Assembly (NCBI GenBank): GCA_963681505.1
Contig: OY811971.1
Coordinates: forward strand, 7,538,924 to 7,602,923
DNA: 64,000 nucleotides
Source: Eunapius fragilis
Lineage: Eukaryota; Porifera; Demospongiae; Spongillida; Spongillidae
Direction: 5' to 3'
Positions within the stretch are counted from its first letter, which is position 1, and every line of letters starts with the position of its first letter. Position numbers and translations under genes: made by a program. Shown here piece by piece: positions 22,401 to 34,224 of the stretch. The notes under the pieces were generated by a model. That model had not been told where the DNA came from. It was given only the letters and a program-made list of their open reading frames with translations, and ran no database searches.

Positions 22401-25400
22401 TTTAAATTTAATTCTCGTTCTCAGAGCAGGATGCAGAGACCGTGGCTCAGTTTGTGGCGGAGTTAAAGAAGTTGTCAGAATACTGTGAATTCGGTGATAG
22501 TCTGGATAACATGCTGAGAGACCGGTTGGTGTGTGGCCTACGGGACGTGAAGGTGCAGCGCAGGCTATTGGCAGAAGGTAAACTAACCTTTGCGAAAGCG
22601 TTTGAGCTAGCGCAGGTAGCGGAGCTGACGGATAAGAATGTGGCAGACCTTCAGCGTCCTCAGACACCAGAAGCGGTGCACGCAGTTAAGCGGTCTGGGT
22701 CGCCAACTCAAAATTCGTGTTTCCGTTGTCGAGGTAAGCACAAGGCATCCGACTGTAGGTTTAAAGGCGCGGAGTGTTACTGCTGTGGGGAAAAAGGACA
22801 CCTGGCCCGAGCCTGTCGCAAAAAGGTTTCAACAAGCAGCAGGCTTCCTAAGAAGGGTGAAGCCCACCAATTGGAAGCCCATCAATTGCAATCTAGCGAC
22901 CGAGTTCAAGAAGAAGAGGACGCGCAGGGGCCAAACCAGACATACAATTTGTTTAAGTTGGGGGCACGAGATCCCCTGACAGTTGTTGTGACAGTGGACG
23001 ATGCGACACTGGAAATGGAGGTAGATACAGGAGCGGCAGCGTCTGTCATCAGTAAGGAGACGTATGATCGATTGTGGAGGCGCCCTACAAAGCCGACTCT
23101 GAAACCTAGTAGCATGCTACTACGAACATACACAGGAGAAAGGTTAACAATATGTGGCATGATTTCATTAGATGTGAAGTTGGATTTGCTAGTGGTGGCA
23201 GGAGATGCGCCCTCTTTAATGGGCAGAGATTGGTTGGGAGAGTTAATACCAGACCTTACTATCTTACACTCTTCAGCAGATGTTAACCTCCAGAGTCTAC
23301 TGAGGAAATACTCAGAGTTGTTCAAAGAAGAATTGGGATTGGTAAAAGGGCTAACAGTTAAATTGCAGGTAGATCTCAAGGTTCAACCTCAGTTTTACAA
23401 GCCAAGGACTGTGCCATATGCTCTGCGATCAAGAGTGGAAGAAGAATTGGTTAGGCTGGAAAGAGAATTAAGGTATATTGGAGCCAGTGACACACTCTCA
23501 AGACTGAATGAAATCTGCTGTTAGGTACTACACTAGTTATTAAGAAACTTCCACCAGCAAACTGACCTCATCCTTTAGCATGCAGCTCAACAGATTCTCG
23601 GACAACAATGGCACTGGTTTTTTCAGCCCTGGATGGGTCATACCTCAGGTGTAGCACCATTATCCTAAAAAATAGATTCTTACTTTGTTTAGTGTGCAAG
23701 TGATGTTGGGTTTAACATGTAGGAAGTGGAGAGATGGTTGCAGCCATTCTTGTGATTCTTATTTCACCTAGTACTTAATATAGAGTCCGGTTAGGATATA
23801 CATGCAACTAGCCAATTAATTGGCACTGTGAAAAGTAATGCACAAATCAATATTATGAATTAGTGCAAAACTTGCACAGGCAAGCATACAACGTAATCTT
23901 TGACTTACTGTACATCACATAATAGATATTCAACGAACAGGTCACCCTTGCTGTTATGTACATGAATGGTGGGACTGTTTATTTCTACACTTTCTACATA
24001 TCCCTTATAATTTTTGACCAACAGTGTATTACTCACATTGCATGCAATACTATAAAGCCCCTTAGCTTTGAATGCTATGCAATAGATCATGCTAAACATA
24101 GCTTACTGAGGTCCCCTACAATACCATGAGCTATTAAGTACTGGCCTCTGTTTAGCCAATCAGACAACACAACTTTCAGATGGTTTAAAGGCTATTGAAT
24201 TGTCCTTGCACTTTAATCTATACACAGCATGGTTCTCCTCGAGATTCTAGCAGCTGCTATTTAGCAGATCGTCTAGATACATTTCAGCCATCTATTTATC
24301 CTATATTTTCTCGTATTGTTGAATCACTTTTCGCACAAAATTACATACCCTAAGTTAAACGAGTTAGGATTTCTCAGTTGAATGCATGATTATTCATGCA
24401 TTCACTTTAGTTAAGCAGTGCCGATAGTTACATGATAATTACAGCAAAGAAAGATTCACTGATAATCGTTGGGTTTAATTAAGGGTTGCATGTGCTTACA
24501 TAACAGTGCTTACCAAATGCTTTTAAAATGGTAGAATAATTATTCCAGGGGCATATTCTTGTACAATCATGTATTGAAAATAATCTATTATAGGTGAACA
24601 ACAATGGAGATTTGACATTTCGATCTGCTTATGGTAGCACCAGTACTCAGTTTCCCATTTCCAACATTCCAATGATTGCTCCATTTTTTGACGATGTTGA
24701 CACAAGAGGCACAGGCAATGTGTGGTACAGAATTTCAAATGATACATCACTACTAACCAAAGCAATGCAAGATATCCCGAATTTTTCTCCCCTTTGGTTG
24801 TTTATTGCCACATGGGACCATGTTGGCTATTATGATATTCGCATAGATAAGGTAAGTGCCACGTAAAGTTTGTTGTGGTTGTAAAAACATGTGGTGTTCC
24901 AAATGAAGAGACCAAAAAATGAATTCTTTTCGATGTTGCTTGTCATTTTTGAACCTTTTAGGCTACAAGCAAGATAATTGGATTTTCACAATTAGCCAAT
25001 ACTTCTGCAGCAGAAAAAGTTGCTGTGAATAGATTATTAAGGGTAAACAATAGGTGGTGATCATGACAAGTAAACAAATCTTGTTCCAAATCACCTTTTT
25101 CTATTCCAGTTTCCCTAAGGAACGTGGATAAGCGTTCAAATTTTCAACTTTTTAAATAGGTACCTTGCATTTGCATTTGTATCAAAGTGCATGCAAAGCT
25201 TGACATCCTAAGTGTAAGTAAGATCGGTCTTTTTTGTGCCGCGAGGTTTGCCACAATTCGGACAAATAAGGCCTGAAATTTACTGACTACAACATGAAGG
25301 TCCCTGAAGTATTTGTGTATTTAATAATAATGTTAGAATAACTTGGTTTATGCCTTAGCTTGCTTCAAAAGCTGAAAAGCTTAAAAAATTAAGTTTTCAC

Positions 25401-28400
25401 GTTGGAATTTGGTATTTGTGATGGATTGTAAATTAGTGACGTACCCTTTTGCCGTCGCAATACGAGGCGCTGCACGATGATGCATACTGTTCTATGCACG
25501 TACACACACTCACACATACGCGTGCAATATGGGTGAATAACTATGCATAACACATATCATAATGCATCAGATCGAGTTGCCATGCATGACAACATATAGC
25601 ATGCACACGTCAGGTAACAGTATTCGTGAGTTCCTGTTGCCATATGACAGACAATAGCTGCTACCATTACATACTCTGTGATTTCTGTACTTTCACTTGC
25701 TTTTCAACATTCTTTCCACAGCATCATTCATGTTTGTAGTTGGCCATTACCGTGACATTATGCATTAATTTCTTTTAGAAATGCCTATTATTGATAATAT
25801 TATTGATTAAAATAACATGAATATACAGAAACAACACTGATCAAAGTACAGCTCTACAGTACACGAGCTATCCTAGAGAGGATAGCTGTAGCATTAGCTC
25901 TGACCACATTCCCTGCATGTTCTAATTCACTGTGTAAAAAGGGTTGTTATACGCTGTGTATAACATTAATTAGCAGCGTATAACATATGTATAACGGTGT
26001 GTATGGAGACGTTATATGCAATATTACGTATAACGTCTCCATACTCACTGTTATACAGTATCGTATAACAACCCTTTTTACACAGTGTAAAATACTTCAT
26101 TATGGGTTCTTTTGTGCAGCTTTCTCTACACTCTTTCTAGTAGCACTCCTGTTGCCCTACCATCTTCTAAGACCTTACGTTGTATTTCCTAATTCCATAA
26201 TGTGTATCTCTTAAAATAGACTGCTTTCTCCAGGACCAACAGCATTTGGTCATCTGCTATTTTTTTGTGCGATGGAGCATTAAAACTGTCAATGGACGTG
26301 TGTATATTTGGCTTCAAATATGCCCACTGCTTTTTCAACTTGTTCCATCATTAAAGCTCCATCTTTTACATTACATTAACTTTCGAACTACCTTATTGCA
26401 AATATCCATTAAATTCATCAACAAAATCTGACACCATGATATATTGCCAAAGAGATTTTGCTTTAAAAGTTAATTGGTCTCATCACCTTCCCAAAAGTAT
26501 GATTGCATGGTCGCAGTACTCTCATTGTGCACTATTCCAATTAGTGGTCCCACATCATCTTGTGTGTCATAGTATTTTTTTGTCAAACGCTGCATGATAA
26601 TCGAACTAGAAATGTATCTCGATAAAAGACCCAACATCTATAAACGCTCGTGACCATCAAAGTACTCTTCATTCTGGTGATGCATGAGATCAAATCGAAG
26701 GGAACGAAGCCACAATCTAGAAGTCTCAGTATCATGCTTATACTCTAGTCAGCAAACATATTGGTTGTGAAGTTTGGCTGATTTTTCTACTAGCATTACT
26801 CGTAAAAATATAACAGCATTGAGCTTCAATTCTTCATCAAGTAATAAACAATCCTAGTGAGATGAAGGCCCTCTCTCTGATGCCAAAATTTCATGCTAAG
26901 CAGTATCAGTTGCATCATCTTTGCTATTCGATAGCAAGTTTAACATAAGACTGAATAAGTCTGCATCCAGCTTCGGAATTTTATAGCTACTGTATCCTGT
27001 CACATTTGAAGCTTTTTCACTGGCATCACAAATGCTTCCATTCAAACTTGTAATTTCTGTGCTCATTATAACAATGCTAAATGCCTTCTGCAGTTCTATA
27101 GACGCATTTCGTTCTATAAATGTATACTGTATCCCTTTGTCAAATACATTTGTATGATTCTTCAAAATGTCATGGGTTGTGCACCCCGGAAATTGGACTT
27201 GGACTTTGAAAGCCTGCCTTCCCATTGCAAGACTATTATGTCACTTGCCTTTATACCTTGCATGCGCGTTTGCTGAAGCAACCTGGAGCTGAATCGAAGT
27301 GGCTGGATTACAACACTGCCACGAGAGCTGTTCCTTTTGCGAACACTTAATAATACAATGGTTTTTTTGGTTTTGAAAAGAACCAATAGAAGTACAAGCA
27401 CTTGAAGACATCTCGAAACGCTCACGTGTGAAGGACTGATCATACGGCCCGACGCGTAATATATCCTCAGAGACAGGGATACGGCAACTTTAATGCAACA
27501 CTGCGCAAGAATGACTCTATACACAACTATATGCATTTATATAAGCCAACACAATAATGTGGCACAAACAAAAGTGCCCCCATTGCGTTCAGCGCAGGGC
27601 GCTTTCAGCCCGCGCACTAAACAAAAATAGAGCCGAGGGGAAATCCTCCATTACCACATAAATAATTAACAGTTCAGTCCGCCACATCACGATCACGCAT
27701 AGAAGGTTGTAGTCAGCCGCAGCTCCACCCCATGCACTCAAGACTTATGATGTTAGCATTTTCGCGACATTCTAGCTTTTGAAGCAAGATAAAGACAGGT
27801 GTTCAAAAATTATTTTTTAAAAACCACATGTACACGAATACCTTAGGGACCTTTTATCTTGTACCCAGTAATTTCCTGGCCTTAAGTTGAACTAGTTTGT
27901 CCGAATCCTGGCGGACCACTCGTCACCAAAAAAATGTCGTAAATCGGGACCGATGTTCCCAACCACTTACACTTCAGAAGTCAAGTTTTGTTGCAATTGT
28001 TTACCTTTCATAACAATTTTTTCTGGTACAAAAGTGATGGCTAAATGTCAAAACATCGAGTGACCTTGCTTGTAGCCCGAAAGGTTCAAAAGTAAAAATG
28101 AAAGCAAAATATCTTTGGTCTCTTCATTTGGAACACTGTACTCATTGAAAAGTTTGATATGTGTAATGGGGAGTGGTGCAATATTAGGTTGCAATACCAA
28201 TTATTACCAACATGTAACATGAATGTCTTAGAAATGTGCAAGGCTCAGGTCTTAATACTTCATTATTCATCTTTCAACCTTTTTCCTCACCTTCCACCAC
28301 TGCAAAATCTGCCTTACTATATCTCATGATGACTGAACATTATGGATCATCTAACACTATAATTTCCATCGTACGTACGTACGTCCGTGTAACTCATTTA

Positions 28401-31400
28401 TATACTTGGTCTAGCGCCTATTGGTTGCTAGGTATGTACGCGTACCTAGCAACCAATAAAACGACCACCTCCCACACAAAAGTACATAGCAACGCGTACT
28501 TAGCGACCATGCTTGCCATAAAACCTACATGCCTGTACTACAGGATCACAATTAAAGTAACGCTATTGTAGTGGTTCACTCTCAAGTCTCATCGTACAGG
28601 CCGAAAAAATGTACTTACTAATGATTCCATGAAGTATTTGTATTGCGCGGATATGTTTTAGAGGTTGCGTATGTTAGAACAGGTGGTAGATTTTATATGC
28701 AACAATAATTGGTAAAACAGTTAAAAAAAAGAGGAGCTAGGGGGTAGACCATCTGGCAAATGAATAGCGAGACGAATAACAGCGAGACGAATAATCAGCC
28801 CGTGATTTTTTCACAGGGACACGCTAGTTTGTCCACAAATTATCAACAGTAGTTACACCATGCTATATTCACTTTGGTGACCCATACGCACATAGTTACA
28901 CGTACCTCATCAGAAACACATGTGTGTAAGCACATGCCCACAGCAACTGGAACTACTTAGACTTCTAGCTAATCAAAAGCTAATCAATAGCTATTTAATA
29001 ATGTTGTGGAATAGCCTTGATATACGTCATTTATTGCATGTTTTGCCAACTCCGAGGTTGCTGGTATGAATTATTGCTTATATGCAATTTCATTGCTCAT
29101 ATGAGCAATGAATAGTGTATGGCGCCCATGCACTTAGCAAGATAAGTCCTGATGCAACATGCTAGACTTTAAAAATTTGCATATTCTCAAATTGGGTATA
29201 GGCTGCATGCTAATTCCATGTCATAAACATTTCATTATCACCTTCAATACTGGTAACCTCCCTGATATGATACGGAATGACCCTACAGAATACGCTGACT
29301 TAGAAGTTGTGCATGGATGTACGTTCTTCCATGTGAGTGGACCTGCCATCCTGCTCCCGCTATATGTTGGCATGTCATCTCCCTTAATCCCAAAGGTCTA
29401 TAGAGACTCCGGAAATCTTTCAACCATTGACCCAAGTCACGCATGTCACAAATTAATTTATTATTCCTTCATAAACTTGTAGCATTTAGAAAGCATTTAT
29501 CTTATGCAATACAAACATCACACCTATATTATGTTATTAACTTGCATCCGCTCCTACCATTTTCCTTCCATCCACCACAGACTAACACATTTCAATGCAT
29601 CCTGGCAACGAACAACATCCAATCAATTGCCATTCTTCAGTATGCAGATGGTTTGATGCAGTGGACATCAGCTAGTGCAACCAGATATGCACGGGTCGGG
29701 TTCAATGCAGGGGATGGAGTTAAATACACAGCAATTCCAGGTTCAGGGACATCAGCCATAATAAACATTACTAGTACTAGCAATGTTCAAGTACCTGGTC
29801 AGTGGATGTATCAAATACAGAGCACGAAAATAACATCTTTAGGTACAAATTAATGCAACATAATTCGATAATGTTTGATTTTAAATGATAATTTAATTCA
29901 TAACTTTCATTGATCTAGTTCCATCCCCGCCGCTGAACTTTACTTTATCATCTGTGACTAATTCACCCAACCAATTCTCATCAATGTGGTCTGAACCGAC
30001 TTTGCAGTTTGGAATAATCAACTCTTATACAGTGTACTGTAACAAATCAGCCAGCCAAGCATATCCTGAACAAGAAATTGGACCAGATGAGCCTAGCGTC
30101 AGATCTATAGTGAATGGGACAACTTTTACTACTGAGATCAGCTTAGGACATAAACCATTCACTCAATACAACTGTTATGTAACAGCCAATAACACATTTG
30201 GTGAAGGAGCTAATTCTTTAATAGCAAGTCAAAGTACAGTAGAATCAAGTAAGCAGCTAATATATCCATTTTCGGGTAAAGAAACATCTGTAAAAACAAA
30301 ATAACCATGGGTGTCAATGATCACGTAAAAGTATCAAAAAGTAAAATTTATAGCATATGCAGTCATGATGCCACATGCCTATTCCACAGTCCAAAAACAT
30401 TTCTTCGTTCCTGTTATTGGTTCACACAGCCAACTCTCAATTAGTTGAGCTTTTACACAACATTAGAATTTTTACTGCCTAAGGGACCAATGGGGCCGTT
30501 CATAAATTACATCACGCTATATTTGGCAATGATAGCCAAGCTTTATGTTTCTAAATTCACGTCTACCTTTCAGAGTTTACATTGGGGTCGGGTAGAGTGA
30601 ACAAATTAATTGCCGACTTTCATGCTCAACCACACAATAATAATTTCAGGCACTTCAGTTGTTCTTTTAAAAGTATCTTTACACTTTTCTCCCTACTCCA
30701 TCATTTGGTAAAATTTATATAAGAAGTAATACCTGAACATTTACGAAATTGCTCATTTCTATAGTTCCATCATTTCCTCTGGAGTTTTCTGTGTCCCCCA
30801 TTCCTGGCTCACCTAACCAACTATCTGCGACCTGGTCTCCACCCATACCAAAGAATGGCATCATCACTGCATACACTGTGTACTGTAACACCTCTGCCAG
30901 TCAGGCATATCCTGAACAGGTGATTGGACCAAATGTGCCCTCTGTTAGATCTGTAGTGAATGGGTCAACATTGGCAGTTACATTCAATGCTGGACTTAAC
31001 CCATACACTCACTATGACTGCTATGTCACTGCGAACACATCAGTAGGTGAAGGAATGCAGTCAAACATAGTTTCAAACAGAACTGCTGAATCATGTGAGC
31101 AGAATCGAGTATTTTCTGCACAAGGGTTACGTTGTGTGATCATGTTTATTAATCTATTATCCATTACTTACTATATAGTTGCTGGACCTGTTACTTTGCT
31201 GAATCAAATAAGCAATACTTTAACAACTGTTACGTTGATATGGTCTCGACCTGTTGTTCCGAATGGAGTGATCATAGGATATCAGGTGTTATTGGGAACT
31301 GTGATATATAATTCCTCTACCACAAAAATTGTAATATCTGGGCTTAATGTGTCAATGAGCTACAATATCAGTGTTGTTGCTCTAACTGCAAAGGGAAGTG

Positions 31401-33345
31401 GACAACCAACTTACCTTCAAGCAGCTACAGCAACTTTTCGTGAGTATATAATTCTACTCTCAGTGCTAACTATCTCACTGTGCGTCCTCCATTAGCTCAA
31501 GTTCCAATCACCTTACTCCAGGCTCTCTCCAGCACCTCTATCCGACTGCATTGGAACACCACTCTTGGTGTTAGTCAGAACATCATGCTAGGATATGAGG
31601 TATCTTATCGTTCCAAGCTTACCTCACAACGACAATCTCGAGGAGCACTGACTCAAATCTTCCCTTCAAATGCCTCATATGGAGTCATCAGTAATCTGGA
31701 ACCTAGCTACAACGATTTTGAGTTCAGTGTGCAGGTGATCTTAAACATCTCTGGACAGCGAACAGTAAACCCAAACCCACCACAATATGCAGCAGCATCA
31801 GCATTAATGGTACTTACTCCAGGTTGGTCTTTTGTTATGCAGCAGTAATGCTAAATTACCCCCCTACATGTTACTTTCCACAGCCCCAGTGGACCAGACC
31901 TCCCACACAACCATCACAGCCCTTGGAGCAACTCTGGCCACTTTGGTTGTGGTGCTCCTAATCCTGCTTGTGGTTGCTGTCATAGTAACCATTCTAGTCA
32001 TGAGGAAAAAGAGGTAAGTTGGGGGGTTTGGGGTCGATAATATTATTATAGCAGGAAATTAGGCAATCTGCATTGATAGTTGTGAAATCATTAAAAAAAA
32101 CCCTCTTTAACTGCAATGTCGCCTTCGTACGTCCATGCCTGGTGTTCTACATATGAAGTGTTAGCGTGAGCCTGGGAATGGTGTAATTGTACTGTATGCA
32201 GTATTTCTTACAAGAAAAAATACCCTTACAGAAAACCAATCTCATTCTTATGATTATTTTAAGCTGTGCTTCTCTGAATTTAATAATTATTAGGCTTATC
32301 TCATTTTGATACTTCTTGCACTTCTACTGTATAAAAGAATATAGATATCAGGGTTTTATACTGCACAAAGTATTGAAAACAAGTGAGGTGAAATAAATAA
32401 CATGTTCTGTACAAATACACACGTGACCGTTAATGAAATTTAGCAATTAAAAAAATTATAGCTTGTGGAGGTGTTTGAAGGATGCGGAAATGAAGCTTTG
32501 AATGCGCTTTCAACCCTGCAAAAATGTAGCCACTCATCTTTGTCAATCTCTGAATGAGTTATATCCACCATGTATGGTCGCCTCAACTTCACTCACCTTC
32601 ATGAGGCAGAATGCCAGGCCAATGTTGGCCAGATGTGTCCCACCAATATTTATTAGGCTTATCTCATTTTGATACTTCTTGCACTTCTACTGTATAAAAG
32701 AATATAGATATCAGGGTTTTATAATGCACAAAATATTGAAAACAAGTGAGGTGAAAGAAATGACATGTTCTGTATAAATACAATCCTTGCCACACGTGAC
32801 CTTTAATTCAGAGGGTTGCCATCACGGGATGATTAAATTTGTAGTCAATGAAATTTTGCAATTTAAAAATTTATAGGTTGTGGAGGTATTTGGGGGATGG
32901 GGCAAGGAAGCTATCAATGTGCTTTCAACCCTGTCAAGTAAAAGTAGCCACTCAGCTGTGTCAATCTCTGAATGAGTTATATCTACTATGTACAGTTGCC
33001 TCAGCCTCACTCACCCTCATGAGGCAGAATGCCAGGCCTGATGTGTCCCACCAACCACATCTTGTGACTTTTAGTTGTTGTAGTGCTTTAATGTGCATAT
33101 TATTATTATTGCGTTCACTAATTGCATATATTCTTACTTGCATTGATTCCTTCTAACTTTCACAGTAGACCTCAGGCCTACAATATCAGTATCAAGAATT
33201 CCCAAGATGACATTGTTGAAAATAGGTTGGAAAGATATAGTCAATTATACACTGCCAAAAATACATATTTCCCCACATTGATTTCTATAGCTATTCCATG
33301 AATCCTGTTCTTCGTGAGGATGGTATTCGAAAGCATTCCATGTAA
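16230..33345 (+). CDS. NIDO-FN3 single-pass membrane receptor (10 exons)
   Basis: Exons: 16230-16418, 24594-24851, 29581-29842, 29919-30248, 30765-31094, 31179-31439, 31496-31822, 31884-32013, 33166-33225, 33291-33345. All junctions are GT-AG and phases match throughout; the total is 2202 nt (733 residues plus stop). Order: signal peptide (about residues 1-17), NIDO domain (exons 1-3), four FN3 domains (exons 4-7, each a phase 1-1 module), a transmembrane helix (exon 8, VVVLLILLVVAVIVTILV) followed by RKKR, and a short Tyr-containing cytoplasmic tail. NIDO and FN3 suggest extracellular adhesion or recognition; the ligand is unknown. Introns 1 (8.2 kb) and 2 (4.7 kb) are full of transposons, the rest are short. 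The start was chosen for its signal peptide. The last two exons are the least certain, because reading through the last donor also gives a short open tail. Confidence 0.8.
18240..19974 (+). mobile_element. Second PIGN-carrying Pack-MULE-like copy, left end truncated
   Basis: From 18264 the sequence follows the interior of 12461-14580 (TTTGTACCGCGCAGCTTAGG), and it ends near 19974 with the same right terminus (CTGGGTACGAGAC). The left TIR is missing and no 9-bp duplication can be shown. The PIGN-like frame is broken by a roughly 650-bp insertion (18428-19075) with ends CAGTGCCGTCGAGAG and CTCTCAACGGGCC. The 3' part (19392-19757) is still open and ends SVFEMHE, against SVFGMHE in copy 1. It lies in intron 1 of the NIDO-FN3 gene. 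Confidence 0.75.
18715..18996. mobile_element. G-tract MITE 'AGGGGCGGATACAGG'
   Basis: Ends AGGGGCGGATACAGG and CCTGTATCCGCCCCT are inverted repeats, with TAGTTT near both flanks. The inside has long G and C tracts. Related ends occur at about 12790, 21594 and 38969. It is nested in the insertion within the second PIGN-carrying copy. Confidence 0.6.
20751..21034. mobile_element. Foldback MITE 'CAAGTAAA', copy 3 (best preserved)
   Basis: Starts CAAGTAAATAAAAACATT and ends with its complement; arms of about 130 bp are almost perfect inverted repeats around a short loop. The outer roughly 90 bp match the other copies, while the inner arm (CTTATCAGAAGGGAAAATGT) is unique to this one. Confidence 0.92.
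21200..21525 (+). repeat. Dispersed family 'CCCGAGTTAT', copy 3
   Basis: Carries TTCCTGTCCTGAGTTATGCG, a GAAGA-rich stretch, an AACCACGCGGTT block and GGGTCGCG...AATGACATTCAT, the same order as 34690-34985 reversed. Frames through it are open for 60-80 codons but are broken in the other copies. Confidence 0.6.
21947..23540 (+). mobile_element. Truncated Ty3/Gypsy-type LTR retrotransposon
   Basis: A probable 5' LTR end (GCTGTTAGGTACTACA, 22105-22120) is followed by TTTTGGCGACGAGG, then gag-pol. The same 16-bp string recurs at 23517-23532 right after the last coding codons, which looks like the 3' LTR end, so most of pol and of the 3' LTR is deleted. The copy lies in intron 1 of the NIDO-FN3 gene on the same strand. 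Confidence 0.7.
22141..23524 (+). pseudogene. Gypsy gag, protease and pre-RT segment
   Basis: The first 300 nt encode gag-like sequence interrupted by stops and a frameshift near 22420. From 22442 a 360-codon frame is open. It has two zinc-knuckle-like Cys/His clusters (CFRCRGKHKASDC and CYCCGEKGHLARAC, about residues 93-132), an aspartic protease with the DTGA motif (about residue 195) and LMGRDWLG flap-end motif, and the segment preceding reverse transcriptase (LGLVKG, KPRTVPYALR). It ends before any RT catalytic motif, so the copy cannot be autonomous. Family is clear from the domain order. Confidence 0.85.
23541..24170. other. Intronic sequence without recognisable feature
   Basis: Part of intron 1 of the NIDO-FN3 gene. 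No repeat or coding segment identified apart from a dispersed repeat beginning near 24180. Confidence 0.35.
24180..24360. repeat. Dispersed repeat, copy related to 8985-9170
   Basis: Shares the ordered blocks GAATTGTCCT, GGTTCTC, CTCGAG and TTTAGCAGAT with 9007-9080. Non-coding. Confidence 0.45.
24594..24851 (+). CDS. Exon 2: NIDO core
   Basis: Acceptor ATTATAG, then VNNNGDLTF, IPMIAPFFDDVDTR and FIATWDHVGYY, typical NIDO core motifs. Ends AAG|GTAAGT in phase 0. It joins exon 1 across an 8.2-kb transposon-rich intron. Confidence 0.85.
24892..28138. mobile_element. DNA transposon with long (300-430 bp) TIRs
   Basis: The left end (GTGTTCCAAATGAAGAGACC, from about 24894) is matched by its complement ending near 28137. 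Similarity continues inward about 300-430 bp through GGCTACAAGCAAG, GGTAAACAA, ATTCGGACAAA and AAGGTCCCT. The middle holds minus-strand coding-like debris (26896-27536, frames of 110 and 124 codons, and an HNEST-containing segment near 26530) that I cannot assign. A 160-bp MITE is nested at 25928. Target duplications are not clear. It sits in intron 2 of the NIDO-FN3 gene. Confidence 0.6.
25928..26087. mobile_element. 160-bp MITE
   Basis: Ends CACTGTGTAAAAAGGGTTG and its complement are perfect inverted repeats, with further GTTATAC and GGAGACGTTATA inverted blocks inside, so most of the element folds on itself. Nested in the long-TIR transposon. Confidence 0.8.
28368..28835 (+). repeat. Repeat family with TTGGTTGCTAGGTA hairpin, copy without insert
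   Basis: Starts in a CGTA run, then CGTCCGTGTAACTC, a hairpin made of ATTGGTTGCTAGGTA and TACCTAGCAACCAAT, CACAAAAGTACATAGCAACG, and ends near CAGCCCGTGATTTTTTCACA. The same order, reversed, is found at 50165-50945, where a 28S rRNA piece interrupts it. Confidence 0.7.
29581..29842 (+). CDS. Exon 3: end of NIDO
   Basis: Acceptor CCACCACAG, then TNTFQCILAT, DGLMQWTS and VGFNAGDGV, the conserved end of NIDO. Donor TTAG|GTACAA, phase 1. Confidence 0.85.
29919..31822 (+). CDS. Exons 4-7: four FN3 domains
   Basis: Exons 29919-30248 and 30765-31094 (both 330 nt) encode closely similar FN3 domains (NSYTVYCN/TAYTVYCN, SQAYPEQ, YNCYVTAN/YDCYVTAN), so one is a duplicate of the other. Exons 31179-31439 (WSRPVVPNGVIIGYQV) and 31496-31822 (LHWNTTLG, MLGYEVSYR) are more diverged FN3 domains. 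All have phase 1 at both ends, which allows exon shuffling without a frame change. Confidence 0.8.
31884..33345 (+). CDS. Exons 8-10: transmembrane helix and cytoplasmic tail
   Basis: Exon 8 encodes a juxtamembrane segment, about 25 hydrophobic residues and a basic stop-transfer RKK. Exons 9 (33166-33225) and 10 (33291-33345) add about 37 residues ending RKHSM with Tyr in QAYNIS and NSYSMN. These Tyr could be phosphorylated, but the flanks do not match a canonical ITIM or ITAM. Exon 9 splice choice is the weakest part of the model. Confidence 0.6.
32288..33050 (+). repeat. Tandem duplication inside intron 8
   Basis: Two copies about 364 bp apart, each starting ATTAGGCTTATCTCATTTTG and containing AATCTCTGAATGAGTTATAT and ATGAGGCAGAATGCCAGGCC. 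They differ by small indels and substitutions. Non-coding. Confidence 0.85.
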
Positions 33346-33555
33346 TTACAAAGGAATACAAAGGAATACCGGTTTCTGATTTTAAGCTTTAATAAGTGTA
33401 TTATAACCAAAGTGCAATGCAGTTGCATGTGACAGTACAGATATGAATTTTGTATCCTTGTGCAACATGTAAAGTATTTCTAAATGAACTGAACTATAAC
33501 TTCATTGCCTTTGTGTAACAATGGTAATATGCTTGACAACAATTATTTACATCCA
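33346..33555. other. 3' flank of the NIDO-FN3 gene
   Basis: AT-rich sequence presumably containing the 3' UTR. No exact AATAAA signal is apparent. Confidence 0.3.
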
Positions 33556-33559
33556 TAGC

Positions 33560-33716
33560 CTGATACCCCATGTCCCATGATCACCCCATGTCCTGTGATC
33601 ACCTCATGTCCCATGATCACCCCATGCCCAGTGATCACCCCATGTCATGTGATCACCCCATGTCCCATGATCACCCCATGTCCTGTGATCACCCCATGTC
33701 CCGTGATCACCCCATC
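33560..33716. repeat. 17-18 bp minisatellite
   Basis: Eight to nine units of ATCACCCCATGTCCCATG with C/T variants. Confidence 0.95.
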
Positions 33717-34224
33717 GTTCCGAAGATATTCACAATCAACTTAGCAAGATTTCGCCGGCTTCAAGTACAAAACCCTGCAAAATCAAGCCCTTTACTTGAA
33801 TGTGAATATCTTCGGAACGATGCATCGCAAACTAAACCATCTCTGTACTTCTATAGACACAGGACCGCTTTGTAAATATGCAAAATGTAGCTCTATATAC
33901 TGCACAATCAAGAAGATACAGCGTTTTGAAGACCGCATAATTTCGAGTTGTTATGGCCGTTTTTCACGCACAATAACGCGCGATTACACCGTTTTTTTCT
34001 CCCGGGAAACCTGTTGCTGAGGTGGGGAGAGTTTATTGCTGGGCTCAGCGAGGGCCTCTTAATCCTGCAGGCACTGGACAGTAGCTTGTTCAGAGCAGGT
34101 GGCTCTTACGTTGGCGTTGCAACATGGCAGGGAATACAGTGCCCGGCCATTAGAATCATCTTGCACCTGTTGAGATGGTGAGTGTCTGGTGGTTGGGTGC
34201 TGCAAGTACATGCAGATACATGTA

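Noticed and set aside
22101..22667. 188-codon minus-strand frame
   Set aside because: Antisense to Gypsy gag; shadow frame.
31832..32017. Separate small membrane protein
   Set aside because: It is exon 8 of the NIDO-FN3 gene; splice sites and phase join it to the FN3 exons.
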